Of a stretch of 64,000 nt of DNA, positions 44,347 to 52,988 are shown one piece after another; the stretch's first letter is position 1, and the number at the start of each line of letters is the position of its first letter. Location of the stretch: positions 124,001-188,000 of the forward strand of contig CAKNZJ010000249.1 of the NCBI GenBank assembly GCA_932222125.1. Direction: 5' to 3'. Both the position numbers and the translations under genes were made by a program. The notes beneath the pieces are model-generated. The model was not told the origin of the DNA. It did no database searches and worked only from the letters and a program-made list of their open reading frames with translations. This DNA comes from an uncultured Clostridia bacterium (GTDB taxonomy: Bacteria > Bacillota > Clostridia > Oscillospirales > Oscillospiraceae).

Positions 44347-45086
44347 GCTTGAAGGGAAAAATTGCTGTAGTCACCGGAGGAAGCCGAGGGATTGGACGGG
44401 CCATCTGTCTGGAGATGGCAGGACAGGGGGCAGATGTAGTCTTGTGTTATGCTGGCAGCCAGGATATGGCAGAGCAGACGGCCCAGGATTGCAGTGCGCT
44501 GGGGGTAAGAGCCATGAGCATTCGCTGCGATGTGGCTGATGCCCAGCAGGTCAGAGCCATGATGGATCAGGTGATCGTCCAGTTTGGCCGCATTGATATT
44601 TTGGTAAATAATGCGGGAATTACCAGGGACGGCCTGCTGATGATGATGAAGGAGGATGATTTTGATGCGGTGATGGACACCAATTTGAAAGGTGTCTTCC
44701 TATGCACAAAGGCGGTGTCTAGGGTGATGATGAAGCAGCGATATGGCCGGATTGTGAACCTCAGCTCTGTGGTGGGTTTGCGGGGAAATGCGGGACAGGT
44801 CAACTACGCTGCCAGTAAGGCGGGGGTCGTGGGGATCACAAAATCTGTGGCCAGGGAGCTTGCATCTCGGGGGATTACGGTAAATGCCATCGCTCCCGGC
44901 TTTATCCAGACAGATATGACAGATACGCTGCCTGACGGAGCCCGGGAGGCCCTGCTGGCCTCGATTCCTGCCGGACGGCTGGGAGAGGCGCAGGAGGTAG
45001 CAAAGGCGGCAGTTTTCCTGGCTAGCGATGATGCGGGCTATATCACCGGACAGGTCCTAGTGGTGGACGGCGGTATGTGTATGTGA
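44343..45086 (+). CDS. fabG: 3-oxoacyl-ACP reductase
   Basis: NADPH-dependent short-chain dehydrogenase of 247 residues. TGGSRGIGRAICLEMA binds the cofactor, NNAGITRDGLLMMM follows, and the catalytic Ser, Tyr and Lys are in NLSSVVGLRGNAGQVNYAASKAG. The terminus VLVVDGGMCM is typical. Part of the fab operon. Confidence 0.95.
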   Translation: MSLKGKIAVVTGGSRGIGRAICLEMAGQGADVVLCYAGSQDMAEQTAQDCSALGVRAMSIRCDVADAQQVRAMMDQVIVQFGRIDILVNNAGITRDGLLMMMKEDDFDAVMDTNLKGVFLCTKAVSRVMMKQRYGRIVNLSSVVGLRGNAGQVNYAASKAGVVGITKSVARELASRGITVNAIAPGFIQTDMTDTLPDGAREALLASIPAGRLGEAQEVAKAAVFLASDDAGYITGQVLVVDGGMCM

Positions 45087-45102
45087 TGAGGAGGAATTCA
45101 GA

Positions 45103-46347
45103 ATGAATCAACGACGGGTGGTTATCACCGGGATCGGGGCGGTCACCCCCATTGGGTTAACTGCTGTCGACAGTTGGGCCGCCGTTCGCGCGGGGATTTG
45201 CGGCGTGGCCCCCATCACCTGTTATGACACAACGGAGATGAAAGTGAAGCTGGCCGCAGAGGTCAAGGGCTTTGTACCGGAGGAAGTGCTGGGGAAGCAG
45301 GAGGCGAAGCGCATGGGCCGCTTTACTCAGTTTGCGGTGGCAGCAGCCCGGGAGGCGGTGGCGGACAGCGGCTTGAAGCAAGAGGCATTTGACTTGGACC
45401 GGGGCGGAGTGATTGTGTCTAGTGGAATTGGCGGACAGTCCATTACTGAAGCGGAGCATCTGCGGGGAATGGAGCGGGGCTGGGACCGGGTGTCACCGTT
45501 CTATATTCCCACTGGGATATGTAACATGGCTGCGGGACAAATCGCCATAGATACAGGCTTTCGGGGCATGTGCACCTGTCCCGTGACCGCTTGCGCTGGG
45601 GGAAGCAACGCGGCTGGCGATGCCTTTCACTATATTCGGGATGGCTACGCTGAGGTCATGCTGTGCGGCGGGGCTGAAGGGAGCATTACCCCCCTGGCTG
45701 TGGGAGGGTTTACCTCCATGAAAGCCCTCACCCAGACCGGGGATTCCAATCGGGCATCCATTCCCTTTGATAAGGAGCGGAGCGGCTTTGTCATGGGGGA
45801 AGGAGCGGCTGTACTGATGCTGGAGGAGTTGGAGCACGCCAAAAATCGAGGGGCTGCAATTTATGCAGAGTTTGTGGGCTATGGAGCCTCCTGTGATGCC
45901 TATCACATGACCGCCCCTGCCCCGGAAGGGCGGGGAGGGGCAAGGGCCATGGCCATGGCTCTTGCCGATGGAGGTGTATCCCCGGAGGAGGTGGACTATA
46001 TCAATGCGCACGGCACCTCCACGCAGCTGAATGATGCCGGCGAGACTGCGGCGGTAAAAGCGGTATTTGGCTCCCATGCTTACCGGCTGATGATGAGTTC
46101 CACCAAATCCATGACCGGCCATATGTTGGGAGCCGCCGGTGCGGTAGAGGCAGTGTTTACCGCCCTGGCCCTGCGAGACGGCTTTGTACCGGCCACGATC
46201 AATTACCGTGTGCCAGATGAGGAGTGTGACTTGGACGTGGTACCCAATACCGGTCGGTCGGTCGGCTTGCGTTATGCCATGTCAAACTCTTTGGGTTTTG
46301 GCGGACACAATGCCTGCCTGGTTTTGAAGAAATGGGAGGGTGAATGA
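45103..46347 (+). CDS. fabF: 3-oxoacyl-ACP synthase II
   Basis: Condensing enzyme for elongation, 414 residues. The catalytic cysteine is in CPVTACAGGSNAAGDAF, the two histidines in YINAHGTSTQLNDAGE and STKSMTGHMLGAAG; C-terminal SNSLGFGGHNA is normal. AGGAGG precedes ATG 45103. Overlaps fabZ by four bases. Confidence 0.96.
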   Translation: MNQRRVVITGIGAVTPIGLTAVDSWAAVRAGICGVAPITCYDTTEMKVKLAAEVKGFVPEEVLGKQEAKRMGRFTQFAVAAAREAVADSGLKQEAFDLDRGGVIVSSGIGGQSITEAEHLRGMERGWDRVSPFYIPTGICNMAAGQIAIDTGFRGMCTCPVTACAGGSNAAGDAFHYIRDGYAEVMLCGGAEGSITPLAVGGFTSMKALTQTGDSNRASIPFDKERSGFVMGEGAAVLMLEELEHAKNRGAAIYAEFVGYGASCDAYHMTAPAPEGRGGARAMAMALADGGVSPEEVDYINAHGTSTQLNDAGETAAVKAVFGSHAYRLMMSSTKSMTGHMLGAAGAVEAVFTALALRDGFVPATINYRVPDEECDLDVVPNTGRSVGLRYAMSNSLGFGGHNACLVLKKWEGE

Positions 46348-46781
46348 TGGAGCTGAACTCCAATCAGATTGCGGAATTGCTGCCACATCGGTATCCCTTT
46401 GCGTTGGTGGATCGTATTACCGGACTGGAAAGCGGACAGTGGGCCAAGGGCATCAAGTGCGTCAGTGTCAATGAGCAGTTTTTTTGCGGACACTTTCCCC
46501 AGGAACATGTTATGCCCGGTGTGCTTATTTTGGAGGCCCTGGCCCAGGTGGGAGCGGTAGCAATCCTCTCCGTACCGGAGAACCGGGGAAAAATTGCTCT
46601 GTTCGGAGGGGTGAAAAACGCTCGTTTCAAGCGCAAAGTGATACCTGGAGATGTGCTGGAGCTGGAGTGTACCCTCACCAAACAGCGGGGTGCTGTGGGC
46701 ATTGGAAGCTGTACTGCCACAGTAAATGGAGAGGTCGCTTGTACAGCGGAACTGATTTTTGCCGTGCAGTGCCACCCCTGA
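46344..46781 (+). CDS. fabZ: 3-hydroxyacyl-ACP dehydratase
   Basis: A 145-residue hot-dog fold dehydratase. The catalytic histidine and glutamate are in LPHRYPFALVDRI, CGHFPQEHVMPGVLILEALAQ. GGGAGGGTGA lies directly before the ATG, and a second ATG follows at 46347, so the exact first residue is uncertain by one. Last enzyme gene of the operon. Confidence 0.95.
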   Translation: MMELNSNQIAELLPHRYPFALVDRITGLESGQWAKGIKCVSVNEQFFCGHFPQEHVMPGVLILEALAQVGAVAILSVPENRGKIALFGGVKNARFKRKVIPGDVLELECTLTKQRGAVGIGSCTATVNGEVACTAELIFAVQCHP

Positions 46782-46809
46782 CCAGCATAGTCGATGTAAC
46801 GAGGACAGT

Positions 46810-47304
46810 GTGGAAAAATTATGGGATAGAGAGCAGGCAATGAGATTGAAGGAATCATTTTTTGCGGTTTATACTAACTTTAAGCTACACTTTTATCAAA
46901 AGGTTTTTCAGCGTCTCCAAAGCCGGGAAGCCAGCTTGACCACGGTAGAGACCTTTTGTATGGAGACTATTCTGGCCTTGGGGGAGCCTACCATCAACGA
47001 GTTTGCCACCTTTATCGGTATTTCTCCTTCCAATGCGGCCTATAAGGTAAACAGCCTGGTGAAGAAAGGCTATGTCATTAGAAAACGCTCAGACACGGAC
47101 AGGCGGGAATACCACCTTCAGGCGACCAAAAAGTATGTTGATTACTATAATATCAGCACTTCTTATATGATGGAGATTGTCAATCGAATATCCAAGCGCT
47201 TTAGCTTGGAAGAGTGCAGGAAATTGGAGGAGATGCTGTCTATCATCAGCCGTGAACTGATGCCTGAGGTGAGCCGCTCAGGACTCCATTTGCCCGAATT
47301 ATGA
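46810..47304 (+). CDS. MarR-family regulator, probably of the fab operon
   Basis: A 164-residue winged-helix protein. The helix-turn-helix is at about residues 60 to 110 (EPTINEFATFIGISPSNAAYKVNSLVKKGYVIRKRS), followed by the wing (DTDRREYHLQATKK). By place and size it resembles FabT-type regulators, which repress fatty-acid genes in other Firmicutes, though FabT genes usually stand at the front of the cluster. GTG at 46810, with GAGG six bases ahead, is the preferred start; ATG at 46840 is the alternative. A target could be the AT-rich inverted repeat at 37605-37650. The role is inferred from context. Confidence 0.8.
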   Translation: MEKLWDREQAMRLKESFFAVYTNFKLHFYQKVFQRLQSREASLTTVETFCMETILALGEPTINEFATFIGISPSNAAYKVNSLVKKGYVIRKRSDTDRREYHLQATKKYVDYYNISTSYMMEIVNRISKRFSLEECRKLEEMLSIISRELMPEVSRSGLHLPEL

Positions 47305-47307
47305 CAG

Positions 47308-47346
47308 TAAGGCCCGGAACACATCGTGTTCCGGGCCTTATGTTTT
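47308..47346. terminator. Bidirectional terminator ending the fab operon
   Basis: A perfect 15-base inverted repeat, TAAGGCCCGGAACAC and its complement, with a three-base loop and a T-rich tail on the plus strand, between convergent genes. Confidence 0.85.
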
Positions 47347-48664
47347 AATGGGCACCAGCTCCTATCAGCTGTTTTTCCCGTTGGGTGGACTCTGCCGCCT
47401 CCTGTTGGGCCAGCTGCTTGGCATTTGCCAACATCAGCTTAATGCGGTTTTCCTGATTGATTTTGGTTGCGCCGGGATCGTAATCAATGGCCACTACGTT
47501 GGAGTTGGGGTAGTCATCCTTGAGCTTGCGGATCATTCCTTTGCCTACAATGTGGTTAGGCAGGCAGCCAAAGGGCTGTGTGCATACAATATTAGGTACG
47601 CCGGAATGAATTAGCTCCAGCATCTCGCCGGTGAGCAGCCAGCCTTCTCCCATCTTGTTGCCGTCCCCCAGATAGCCGTGGACCAGCTGGTGCATGGCCT
47701 CAAAGGTGCCGGGCGCACGGAATCGGCTTTTCTCCAACGAGGCGATCATATCCTTTTGGCATGCTTCTACATAGCGCTTGAAAAATTGGCATGCCTTCTT
47801 TTTCAGCCAAAGACCGCCGTAGATATCCACGTCCACTTCTCGGTTGAAAATCTTGAAGATCATAAAATCGGTGAGGCCGGGCACCACGGGTTCGGCGCCC
47901 TCGGCCAGCAGAAATTCTTCCAGGTTGTTGTTGCCCAGGGGGGAGAACTTGACATAGATCTCACCCACCACTCCTACCCGGATCTTCTCCTGCTGGTTGA
48001 CAGGGATGGCGGCAAAGTCGGCAATGATCTGGTCAAAGAGCTCGCGCATCTGCTTGCGGTTCATGCCCCGCCCACGCTGAAAGCTTTGGATGAGCTGACC
48101 CTCCCACCGCTCCACCATGGCGTCGGTGTCCCCGGCCTGGAGCTCATAGGGCCGCACCTGATTGGCCACATTGATGATAAGATCGCCGTACATCATGGCA
48201 TAGATCATCTTGCGCAGCATGGAGATAGTGAGGTTCCAGCCGGGGTTTTTCTCCAGACCAGACAGGTTGACAGAGATCACGGGGACAAATTCCAAGTTGG
48301 CTTTTTCCAAGGCCTTGCGCAGCAAATGGATGTAGTTGGAGGCCCGGCATCCGCCCCCAGTCTGGGTGATAAACAGGGCTACCTTGTGAGGGTCATAGCC
48401 CCCGTTCTTAATGGCGTCAATGAGTTGCCCGATGACCAACAGGGCGGGGTAACAGGTGTCATTATGTACATATTTCAATCCTTCATCCACAATGCCCCGG
48501 TGGTTGGTGGTGAGCATATCTACCTTGTAGCCTTCTAATATAAGAAGCTGACGAAACATCCCAAAATGGACGGGGAGCATTTGAGGCATGAGGATGGTAT
48601 ACTCCTCTTTCATTTCTTTGGTGAACAGCAGACGTCCTTCCTTGTCATAGATCAATTTTGCCAT
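47345..48664 (-). CDS. 2-hydroxyacyl-CoA dehydratase-like protein (C-terminal half of the activase system)
   Basis: A 439-residue protein homologous to the C-terminal third of large CoA-substrate-specific enzyme activase-like proteins (about 1,400 residues in many Clostridia). Cysteines that could bind an iron-sulfur cluster lie in HNDTCYPALLVIGQ, TQTGGGCRASNY and CTQPFGCLPNHI. ATG at 48664 follows AAAGGAG; the frame extends to 48682. It is translated downstream of an acetyltransferase gene that separates it from the activase at 49412. The catalysed reaction is unknown for this whole family. Confidence 0.8.
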   Translation of the reverse strand: MAKLIYDKEGRLLFTKEMKEEYTILMPQMLPVHFGMFRQLLILEGYKVDMLTTNHRGIVDEGLKYVHNDTCYPALLVIGQLIDAIKNGGYDPHKVALFITQTGGGCRASNYIHLLRKALEKANLEFVPVISVNLSGLEKNPGWNLTISMLRKMIYAMMYGDLIINVANQVRPYELQAGDTDAMVERWEGQLIQSFQRGRGMNRKQMRELFDQIIADFAAIPVNQQEKIRVGVVGEIYVKFSPLGNNNLEEFLLAEGAEPVVPGLTDFMIFKIFNREVDVDIYGGLWLKKKACQFFKRYVEACQKDMIASLEKSRFRAPGTFEAMHQLVHGYLGDGNKMGEGWLLTGEMLELIHSGVPNIVCTQPFGCLPNHIVGKGMIRKLKDDYPNSNVVAIDYDPGATKINQENRIKLMLANAKQLAQQEAAESTQREKQLIGAGAH

Positions 48665-48678
48665 AGAGGAAACTCCTT

Positions 48679-49422
48679 TCAAGGGGAAGAGGATTCTTTA
48701 GTCGCCCAGTAGAGCACACCGTTGGAGGCTTGAAAGCCTAAACTGCGCTGGAGGGCTAAGGATGGGGCGTTGTCGGTAAATACCTGGCCGTAAGGGGTGT
48801 GTCCCTGAGACAGCTCCAGGTTGGTTAGCCAGCGCTGGAGCAGCCCGGCAATGCCTTGGCGGCGGTAGGCCGGGAACACTTCCAGCAGTCCCATGGAGCC
48901 CTCGGCGTGGCGACCGATGAAGCCGGTGAGGATATTCTCCCGGAAGGCTCCATACAGCATCCCGTGGGCCAGGAGCCACTCAATATAGCTGGGACTGCCT
49001 AGCTGGTAGTGGGCGCACACCTGGCCAAGATAGTCTGGGGACAGAGGGCGCACCGTCAGCCCGAAATCAGGTATGGGGAGGGGTGTTGAGGATAACCAGC
49101 CAAGCTGAAAGCAGGAATGGCCGCGTTCCAGGCCAAACTGTCTCTCTAGGATAGGTAGGGACAGCTGTTCGTGGACGGTGATCAGATTCGGGTCAGGAGG
49201 AAGCTGAGCGGCAAGCCGCTGGGCAGTCTCCTCATCTAGAGCGAACATGGTAAAGCCCGTGTCCTGATCCGGTTGAGTATTGTAGTCAAAAGCCACCAGA
49301 GCGCCGGTGGGGCAGGCGTCCACCACATGACCTATGCCACGGCGGACTGCCTCGGTGAGGTCCAGGTAGAGGACAGGATCCTGACGAATGGCAGCATCAC
49401 AGACAGTGAGATCAAGAGGCAT
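48679..49422 (-). CDS. GNAT-family N-acetyltransferase
   Basis: A 247-residue protein with a C-terminal acetyltransferase fold: GFIGRHAEGSMGLLEVFPAYRRQGIAGLLQRWL is the acetyl-CoA motif A, and QVFTDNAPSLALQRSLGF the motif B region. The N-terminal 110 residues (DLTVCDAAIRQDP, GHVVDACPTGALVAFDYN) are a poorly conserved first domain. The gene overlaps the activase by 11 bases and ends 14 bases before the next, so it is part of one operon. What it acetylates is unknown. Confidence 0.85.
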   Translation of the reverse strand: MPLDLTVCDAAIRQDPVLYLDLTEAVRRGIGHVVDACPTGALVAFDYNTQPDQDTGFTMFALDEETAQRLAAQLPPDPNLITVHEQLSLPILERQFGLERGHSCFQLGWLSSTPLPIPDFGLTVRPLSPDYLGQVCAHYQLGSPSYIEWLLAHGMLYGAFRENILTGFIGRHAEGSMGLLEVFPAYRRQGIAGLLQRWLTNLELSQGHTPYGQVFTDNAPSLALQRSLGFQASNGVLYWATKESSSP

Positions 49423-52348
49423 GATTACGTTCCTCTATAGCGGCGATCAGGGAGCGGATACGGATGGTGACCGCGCCCAGATTGCTGATATCGTCAATTT
49501 TGAGCTGGGTATAGAGCTTTTCGCCCTTCTCCAGGATAGAGCGCACCTCATCGCCGGTGATGGCGTCGGTGCCGCAGCCAAAGGACACCAGCTGAATCAG
49601 TTGCATATCCGGCTGCGTACACACATATTGAGCGGCATTGTACATCCGAGCCTGAAAGGTCCATTGATTGAGCACCTTCCGAGGGGAATAGCCCTGATGG
49701 TAGGCCACTGCGTCCTCGCTGACCACTACAAAACCGAAAGATGACACCAGGTCATTGATGCCGTGATTGATCTCGGGGTCGATGTGATAGGGGCGTCCAG
49801 CCAGCACCAGGATGGGCAGGCTATCCTGGCGGGCCTGTTCAATGTAAGCTGCCCCAACGGTGCGCAGTTCCTCCTGATAGGCGTTATAGGCGGTGTACGC
49901 GGCGCGAATCGCGGCGATGGCCTCTTTGCGAGGGATGCCGAAGGTGTCTGCAAACCATTGGGAGCCGATGCGCTCATAGTCTTTGGGCCGGTGCAGGCCC
50001 GCATAAGGGTTGAGGAACCGGGTTTTTTTCAGGTTGGGAACATTGGCGGCCAGTAGTTCGGGATAGTAGGCCACCACGGGGCAGTTGTAGTGATTGTCCG
50101 CCGACTTTTCATCAAAGTTATAGGACATGCAGGGATAGAAGATTGCGTCCACACCTGCCTCTACCAACGCTTCCACATGGCCGTGGAGCAGCTTGGCGGG
50201 ATAGCATACGGTGTCCGATGGGATGGTAAGCTGGCCTTTGATGTACAATTTTCGGGTGGATTCGGGAGATAGAACCACCTCAAAGTTCAGCCGGGTGAAT
50301 AGCTCAAACCAGAAGGGCAGGTTTTCGTACATGTTCAGCCCGAACGGGAGGCCCACCCGCCCCCGGGAACCATCGCCGAGGCCCTTGCCCGCCAAAGAAC
50401 GAAGCTTTTGATATTTATAGCGGTACAGGTCGGGCAGACTTGACTTCTCTTTGCCCAGCGGGCGGGAGCAACGGTTGCCCGAGATATAGCGGCGCCCATC
50501 CTCAAAGCTATTGACAGTGAGGGAGCAGTGATTGGTACACAGCTTACAGGTGGTGGGCTTGGCGTTGTGGGAAAAGGCCTCCAGAGCTTCTGGAGTGAGC
50601 AGAGCGGACTTTTCCAGGTGAAGGTTGCGGGCGGCCAAGGCCGCGCCAAAGGCTCCCATGATGCCGGAGATGGCGGGACGGGTGACCTCGCGGCCCAGCT
50701 CTTGCTCAAAGGCCCGGAGCACCGCGTCGTTGTAGAAGGTGCCACCCTGGACCACAATGTGTTTGCCAAGATCATCGGCGTTGACCGCCCGGATAACCTT
50801 GTAAATAGCGTTTTTTACAATGGAGATGGACAGCCCGGCAGAGATATCTTCCACACCGGCGCCATCCTTTTGCGCCTGTTTGACGGAGGAGTTCATAAAT
50901 ACAGTACACCGGGAGCCTAGGCTCACTGGGTGCTGGGTGAACAGGCCAAGCTGGGCAAAGTCAGCGATGTTGTAGCCCAGGGCTTTGGCGAAAGTTTCAA
51001 TAAAGGAGCCGCATCCGGAGGAGCATGCCTCGTTGAGCATAATGGAGTCTACAGCTCCGTTGCGCACTTTAAAACATTTCATGTCCTGACCACCAATGTC
51101 GATGATAAAGTCGACATTGGGATTGAAGTGGGCGGCCGCCCGGTAATGTGCCACAGTTTCCACCAGGCCCAAATCGCAGGAAAAAGCGTTTTTAATCAGC
51201 GCCTCTCCATAGCCGGTGACGGCGGAGCCGCGGATCATAATGCGGTTGCCACACAGCCGGTATATTTCCTTCAACTGCTCCAGAGTCACCGCCACCGGGT
51301 TGCCTTGGTTGGAGTGGTAGTAGGTATACAGCAGCCCTCCGTCGGGGGCAATGAGCGCAATTTTGGTGGTAGTGGAACCAGCGTCAATTCCAAGGTAGGC
51401 GTCGCCCACATAGGTGTGGATGTCCAGCTTGGGCGGGGTGGAGGCGTTGTGTCGGGCAATAAAGGCATCATACTCCTCCTGATTCTGAAAAAGAGGAGGC
51501 ATGGTGTCCACTACAGAGACAGCGTCCCGGCTTTCCTCCAGTAATGTCAGCAACCGGTCAAAGGGCTGGGCCTCGTAGTCAGAGGCACATAGGGCGGCGC
51601 CAAGGGCGGCAAAGCAATCTCCATCCTCGGGGAAAATGGCGTGGTCCTGATCCAGATGGAGGGTATGGATAAAGCGCTTCCGCAGGCCCATGAGGAAGTG
51701 GAGGGGGCCGCCTAAAAAGACAATCGTACCCTTCAGTTCCCGGCCCTGGGTGAGGCCTGCTATGGTTTGATCCACAACCGCCTGAAAGATGGAGGCGGCC
51801 ACATCCTCTTTGCGGCCGCCCTGGTTGAGAATGGGCTGGACATCGCTCTTGGCAAACACACCACACCGGGACGCGATGGGATATATCTTCTCGTGCTTAA
51901 GGGACAGGTCGTCAAGCTCATTGACCGTGACATTCATCAATGTAGCCATCTGGTCGATGAATGCCCCTGTTCCACCGGCACAGGAGCCGTTCATCCGCTC
52001 CTCCAGCGCGCCGCCAAAGAAGATGATTTTGGCATCTTCTCCTCCAAGCTCGATCACAGCATCGGCATCCGGAATGTAGGTATTCACTGCGGCGGCGGTG
52101 GCGTACACTTCTTGGACAAAGTCCAATCCGGCGGCCTTAGCCAGCCCCAGCCCCGCTGAGCCGGTAATGGTTAGGCGAACCTGCTTGCCTTTGAGCATAT
52201 CTTCAACAGAGCGCAAGGTTTCGCAAGCCCGCTCCCTGGCCTTAGAATAATGCCGCTCATAGGAACGGAACAGCAGCTTATTATCCTCGTCCATCACCAC
52301 CACCTTCACAGTGGTGGAGCCAATATCAATGCCTATGCGAAGAGTCAT
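49412..52348 (-). CDS. Tandem activase of the 2-hydroxyacyl-CoA dehydratase type
   Basis: A 978-residue protein with two ASKHA ATPase domains of the HgdC/BadFG type and a following DUF2229-like domain. Domain 1 (about 1 to 260) starts IGIDIGSTTVKVVVMDED and has ELGGEDAKIIFF and NGSCAGGTGAFIDQMA; domain 2 (about 315 to 580) has LGIDAGSTTTKIALI, DIGGQDMKCF and NEACSSGCGSFIETFA, with the bridging-cluster cysteines. A cysteine set CKLCTNHC then appears at about 640, and the rest is DUF2229. Activases of this type use ATP to inject an electron into an iron-sulfur enzyme. Its partner is presumably the 47345 gene. ATG at 52348; the promoter is at 52415-52443. Confidence 0.88.
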   Translation of the reverse strand: MTLRIGIDIGSTTVKVVVMDEDNKLLFRSYERHYSKARERACETLRSVEDMLKGKQVRLTITGSAGLGLAKAAGLDFVQEVYATAAAVNTYIPDADAVIELGGEDAKIIFFGGALEERMNGSCAGGTGAFIDQMATLMNVTVNELDDLSLKHEKIYPIASRCGVFAKSDVQPILNQGGRKEDVAASIFQAVVDQTIAGLTQGRELKGTIVFLGGPLHFLMGLRKRFIHTLHLDQDHAIFPEDGDCFAALGAALCASDYEAQPFDRLLTLLEESRDAVSVVDTMPPLFQNQEEYDAFIARHNASTPPKLDIHTYVGDAYLGIDAGSTTTKIALIAPDGGLLYTYYHSNQGNPVAVTLEQLKEIYRLCGNRIMIRGSAVTGYGEALIKNAFSCDLGLVETVAHYRAAAHFNPNVDFIIDIGGQDMKCFKVRNGAVDSIMLNEACSSGCGSFIETFAKALGYNIADFAQLGLFTQHPVSLGSRCTVFMNSSVKQAQKDGAGVEDISAGLSISIVKNAIYKVIRAVNADDLGKHIVVQGGTFYNDAVLRAFEQELGREVTRPAISGIMGAFGAALAARNLHLEKSALLTPEALEAFSHNAKPTTCKLCTNHCSLTVNSFEDGRRYISGNRCSRPLGKEKSSLPDLYRYKYQKLRSLAGKGLGDGSRGRVGLPFGLNMYENLPFWFELFTRLNFEVVLSPESTRKLYIKGQLTIPSDTVCYPAKLLHGHVEALVEAGVDAIFYPCMSYNFDEKSADNHYNCPVVAYYPELLAANVPNLKKTRFLNPYAGLHRPKDYERIGSQWFADTFGIPRKEAIAAIRAAYTAYNAYQEELRTVGAAYIEQARQDSLPILVLAGRPYHIDPEINHGINDLVSSFGFVVVSEDAVAYHQGYSPRKVLNQWTFQARMYNAAQYVCTQPDMQLIQLVSFGCGTDAITGDEVRSILEKGEKLYTQLKIDDISNLGAVTIRIRSLIAAIEERNHAS

Positions 52349-52414
52349 AATTGCACCTTCCTAGATGTGATGTCGCACCACGAGGGAATCGAGGTGATAA
52401 TGCAACTGGCGAAT
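52349..52414 (-). other. Leader of the activase operon
   Basis: Sixty-six bases between the probable -10 and the start codon, with AGGAAGGTG near the start; no recognised riboswitch. From 52444 to 52672 I see no gene; an open frame on the minus strand (52503-52730) crosses the tRNA promoter and has no homology I can name. Confidence 0.3.
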
Positions 52415-52443
52415 ATTATACTAAACCAATAGGACTTTTTCAA
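52415..52443 (-). promoter_or_regulatory. Promoter of the activase operon
   Basis: TTGAAA, 17 bases, TATAAT. Confidence 0.7.
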
Positions 52444-52672
52444 GAGTGGTTTTTTGAATTTCCTGTTAAGAAAAGTGCTGTTGTCTGACTGCCCCGATGA
52501 TTTTAAAACGAAAAGGTGAATGCTTGAATATTGTTTGATCCGCAGCGGGAATATGGCTGGAGGAAGGGGGGATTTGTTTCCGCCCCATAATTATCCGGAT
52601 GGGAGGAAGGTGCATATTGCATAATATGGTTTGTTTCTGGCAACAATATAGGGGTGAACTTTGAAAAATCCC

Positions 52673-52701
52673 TTGACAAATATATACGCCTGTGGCATAA
52701 T
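52673..52701 (+). promoter_or_regulatory. Promoter of tRNA-Gln
   Basis: TTGACA, 17 bases, CATAAT, about 33 bases ahead of the mature tRNA. Confidence 0.7.
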
Positions 52702-52733
52702 ATCATATGGTTTCTCAAGAGTTGCCACAAAAT

Positions 52734-52807
52734 AGCGGATTAGTGTAATGGTAGCACACCAGACTCTGACTCTGTTTGTGAGGGTTCGAATCCTTCATCC
52801 GCTGCCA
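52734..52807 (+). tRNA. tRNA-Gln (anticodon CTG)
   Basis: A 74-base tRNA with CCA encoded. The acceptor stem AGCGGAT pairs with ATCCGCT, the discriminator is G, the T-loop is TTCGAAT on a stem GAGGG/CCTTC, and the D-arm carries GGTAGC. The anticodon loop reads CTCTGAC, giving anticodon CTG for the CAG codon. The first pair of the anticodon stem (C27, T43) is a mismatch, so the stem has four good pairs. Confidence 0.9.
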
Positions 52808-52851
52808 AAGCAAAAGGGAGCAAGCGATATCGCTTGCTCCCTTTTGCTTTG
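52808..52851 (+). terminator. Terminator after tRNA-Gln
   Basis: A perfect palindrome of two 21-base arms (AAGCAAAAGGGAGCAAGCGAT) directly after CCA, with a short T-run. Confidence 0.8.
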
Positions 52852-52988
52852 GCTAGGAGATAAAGATTGATGGGGAGCCGCTGCCTCCAAACTGCTCGTT
52901 TTCGACTATGCGAGACTGGCCCATATGGGGCGCCGATATCCGGAGTGGATGGGGGGAGAGGTCACGGTATGGATTCCCCCGTCCCGGC

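Noticed and set aside
52503..52730. 75-residue frame on the minus strand
   Set aside because: It crosses the tRNA promoter, has no ribosome site and no recognisable content.
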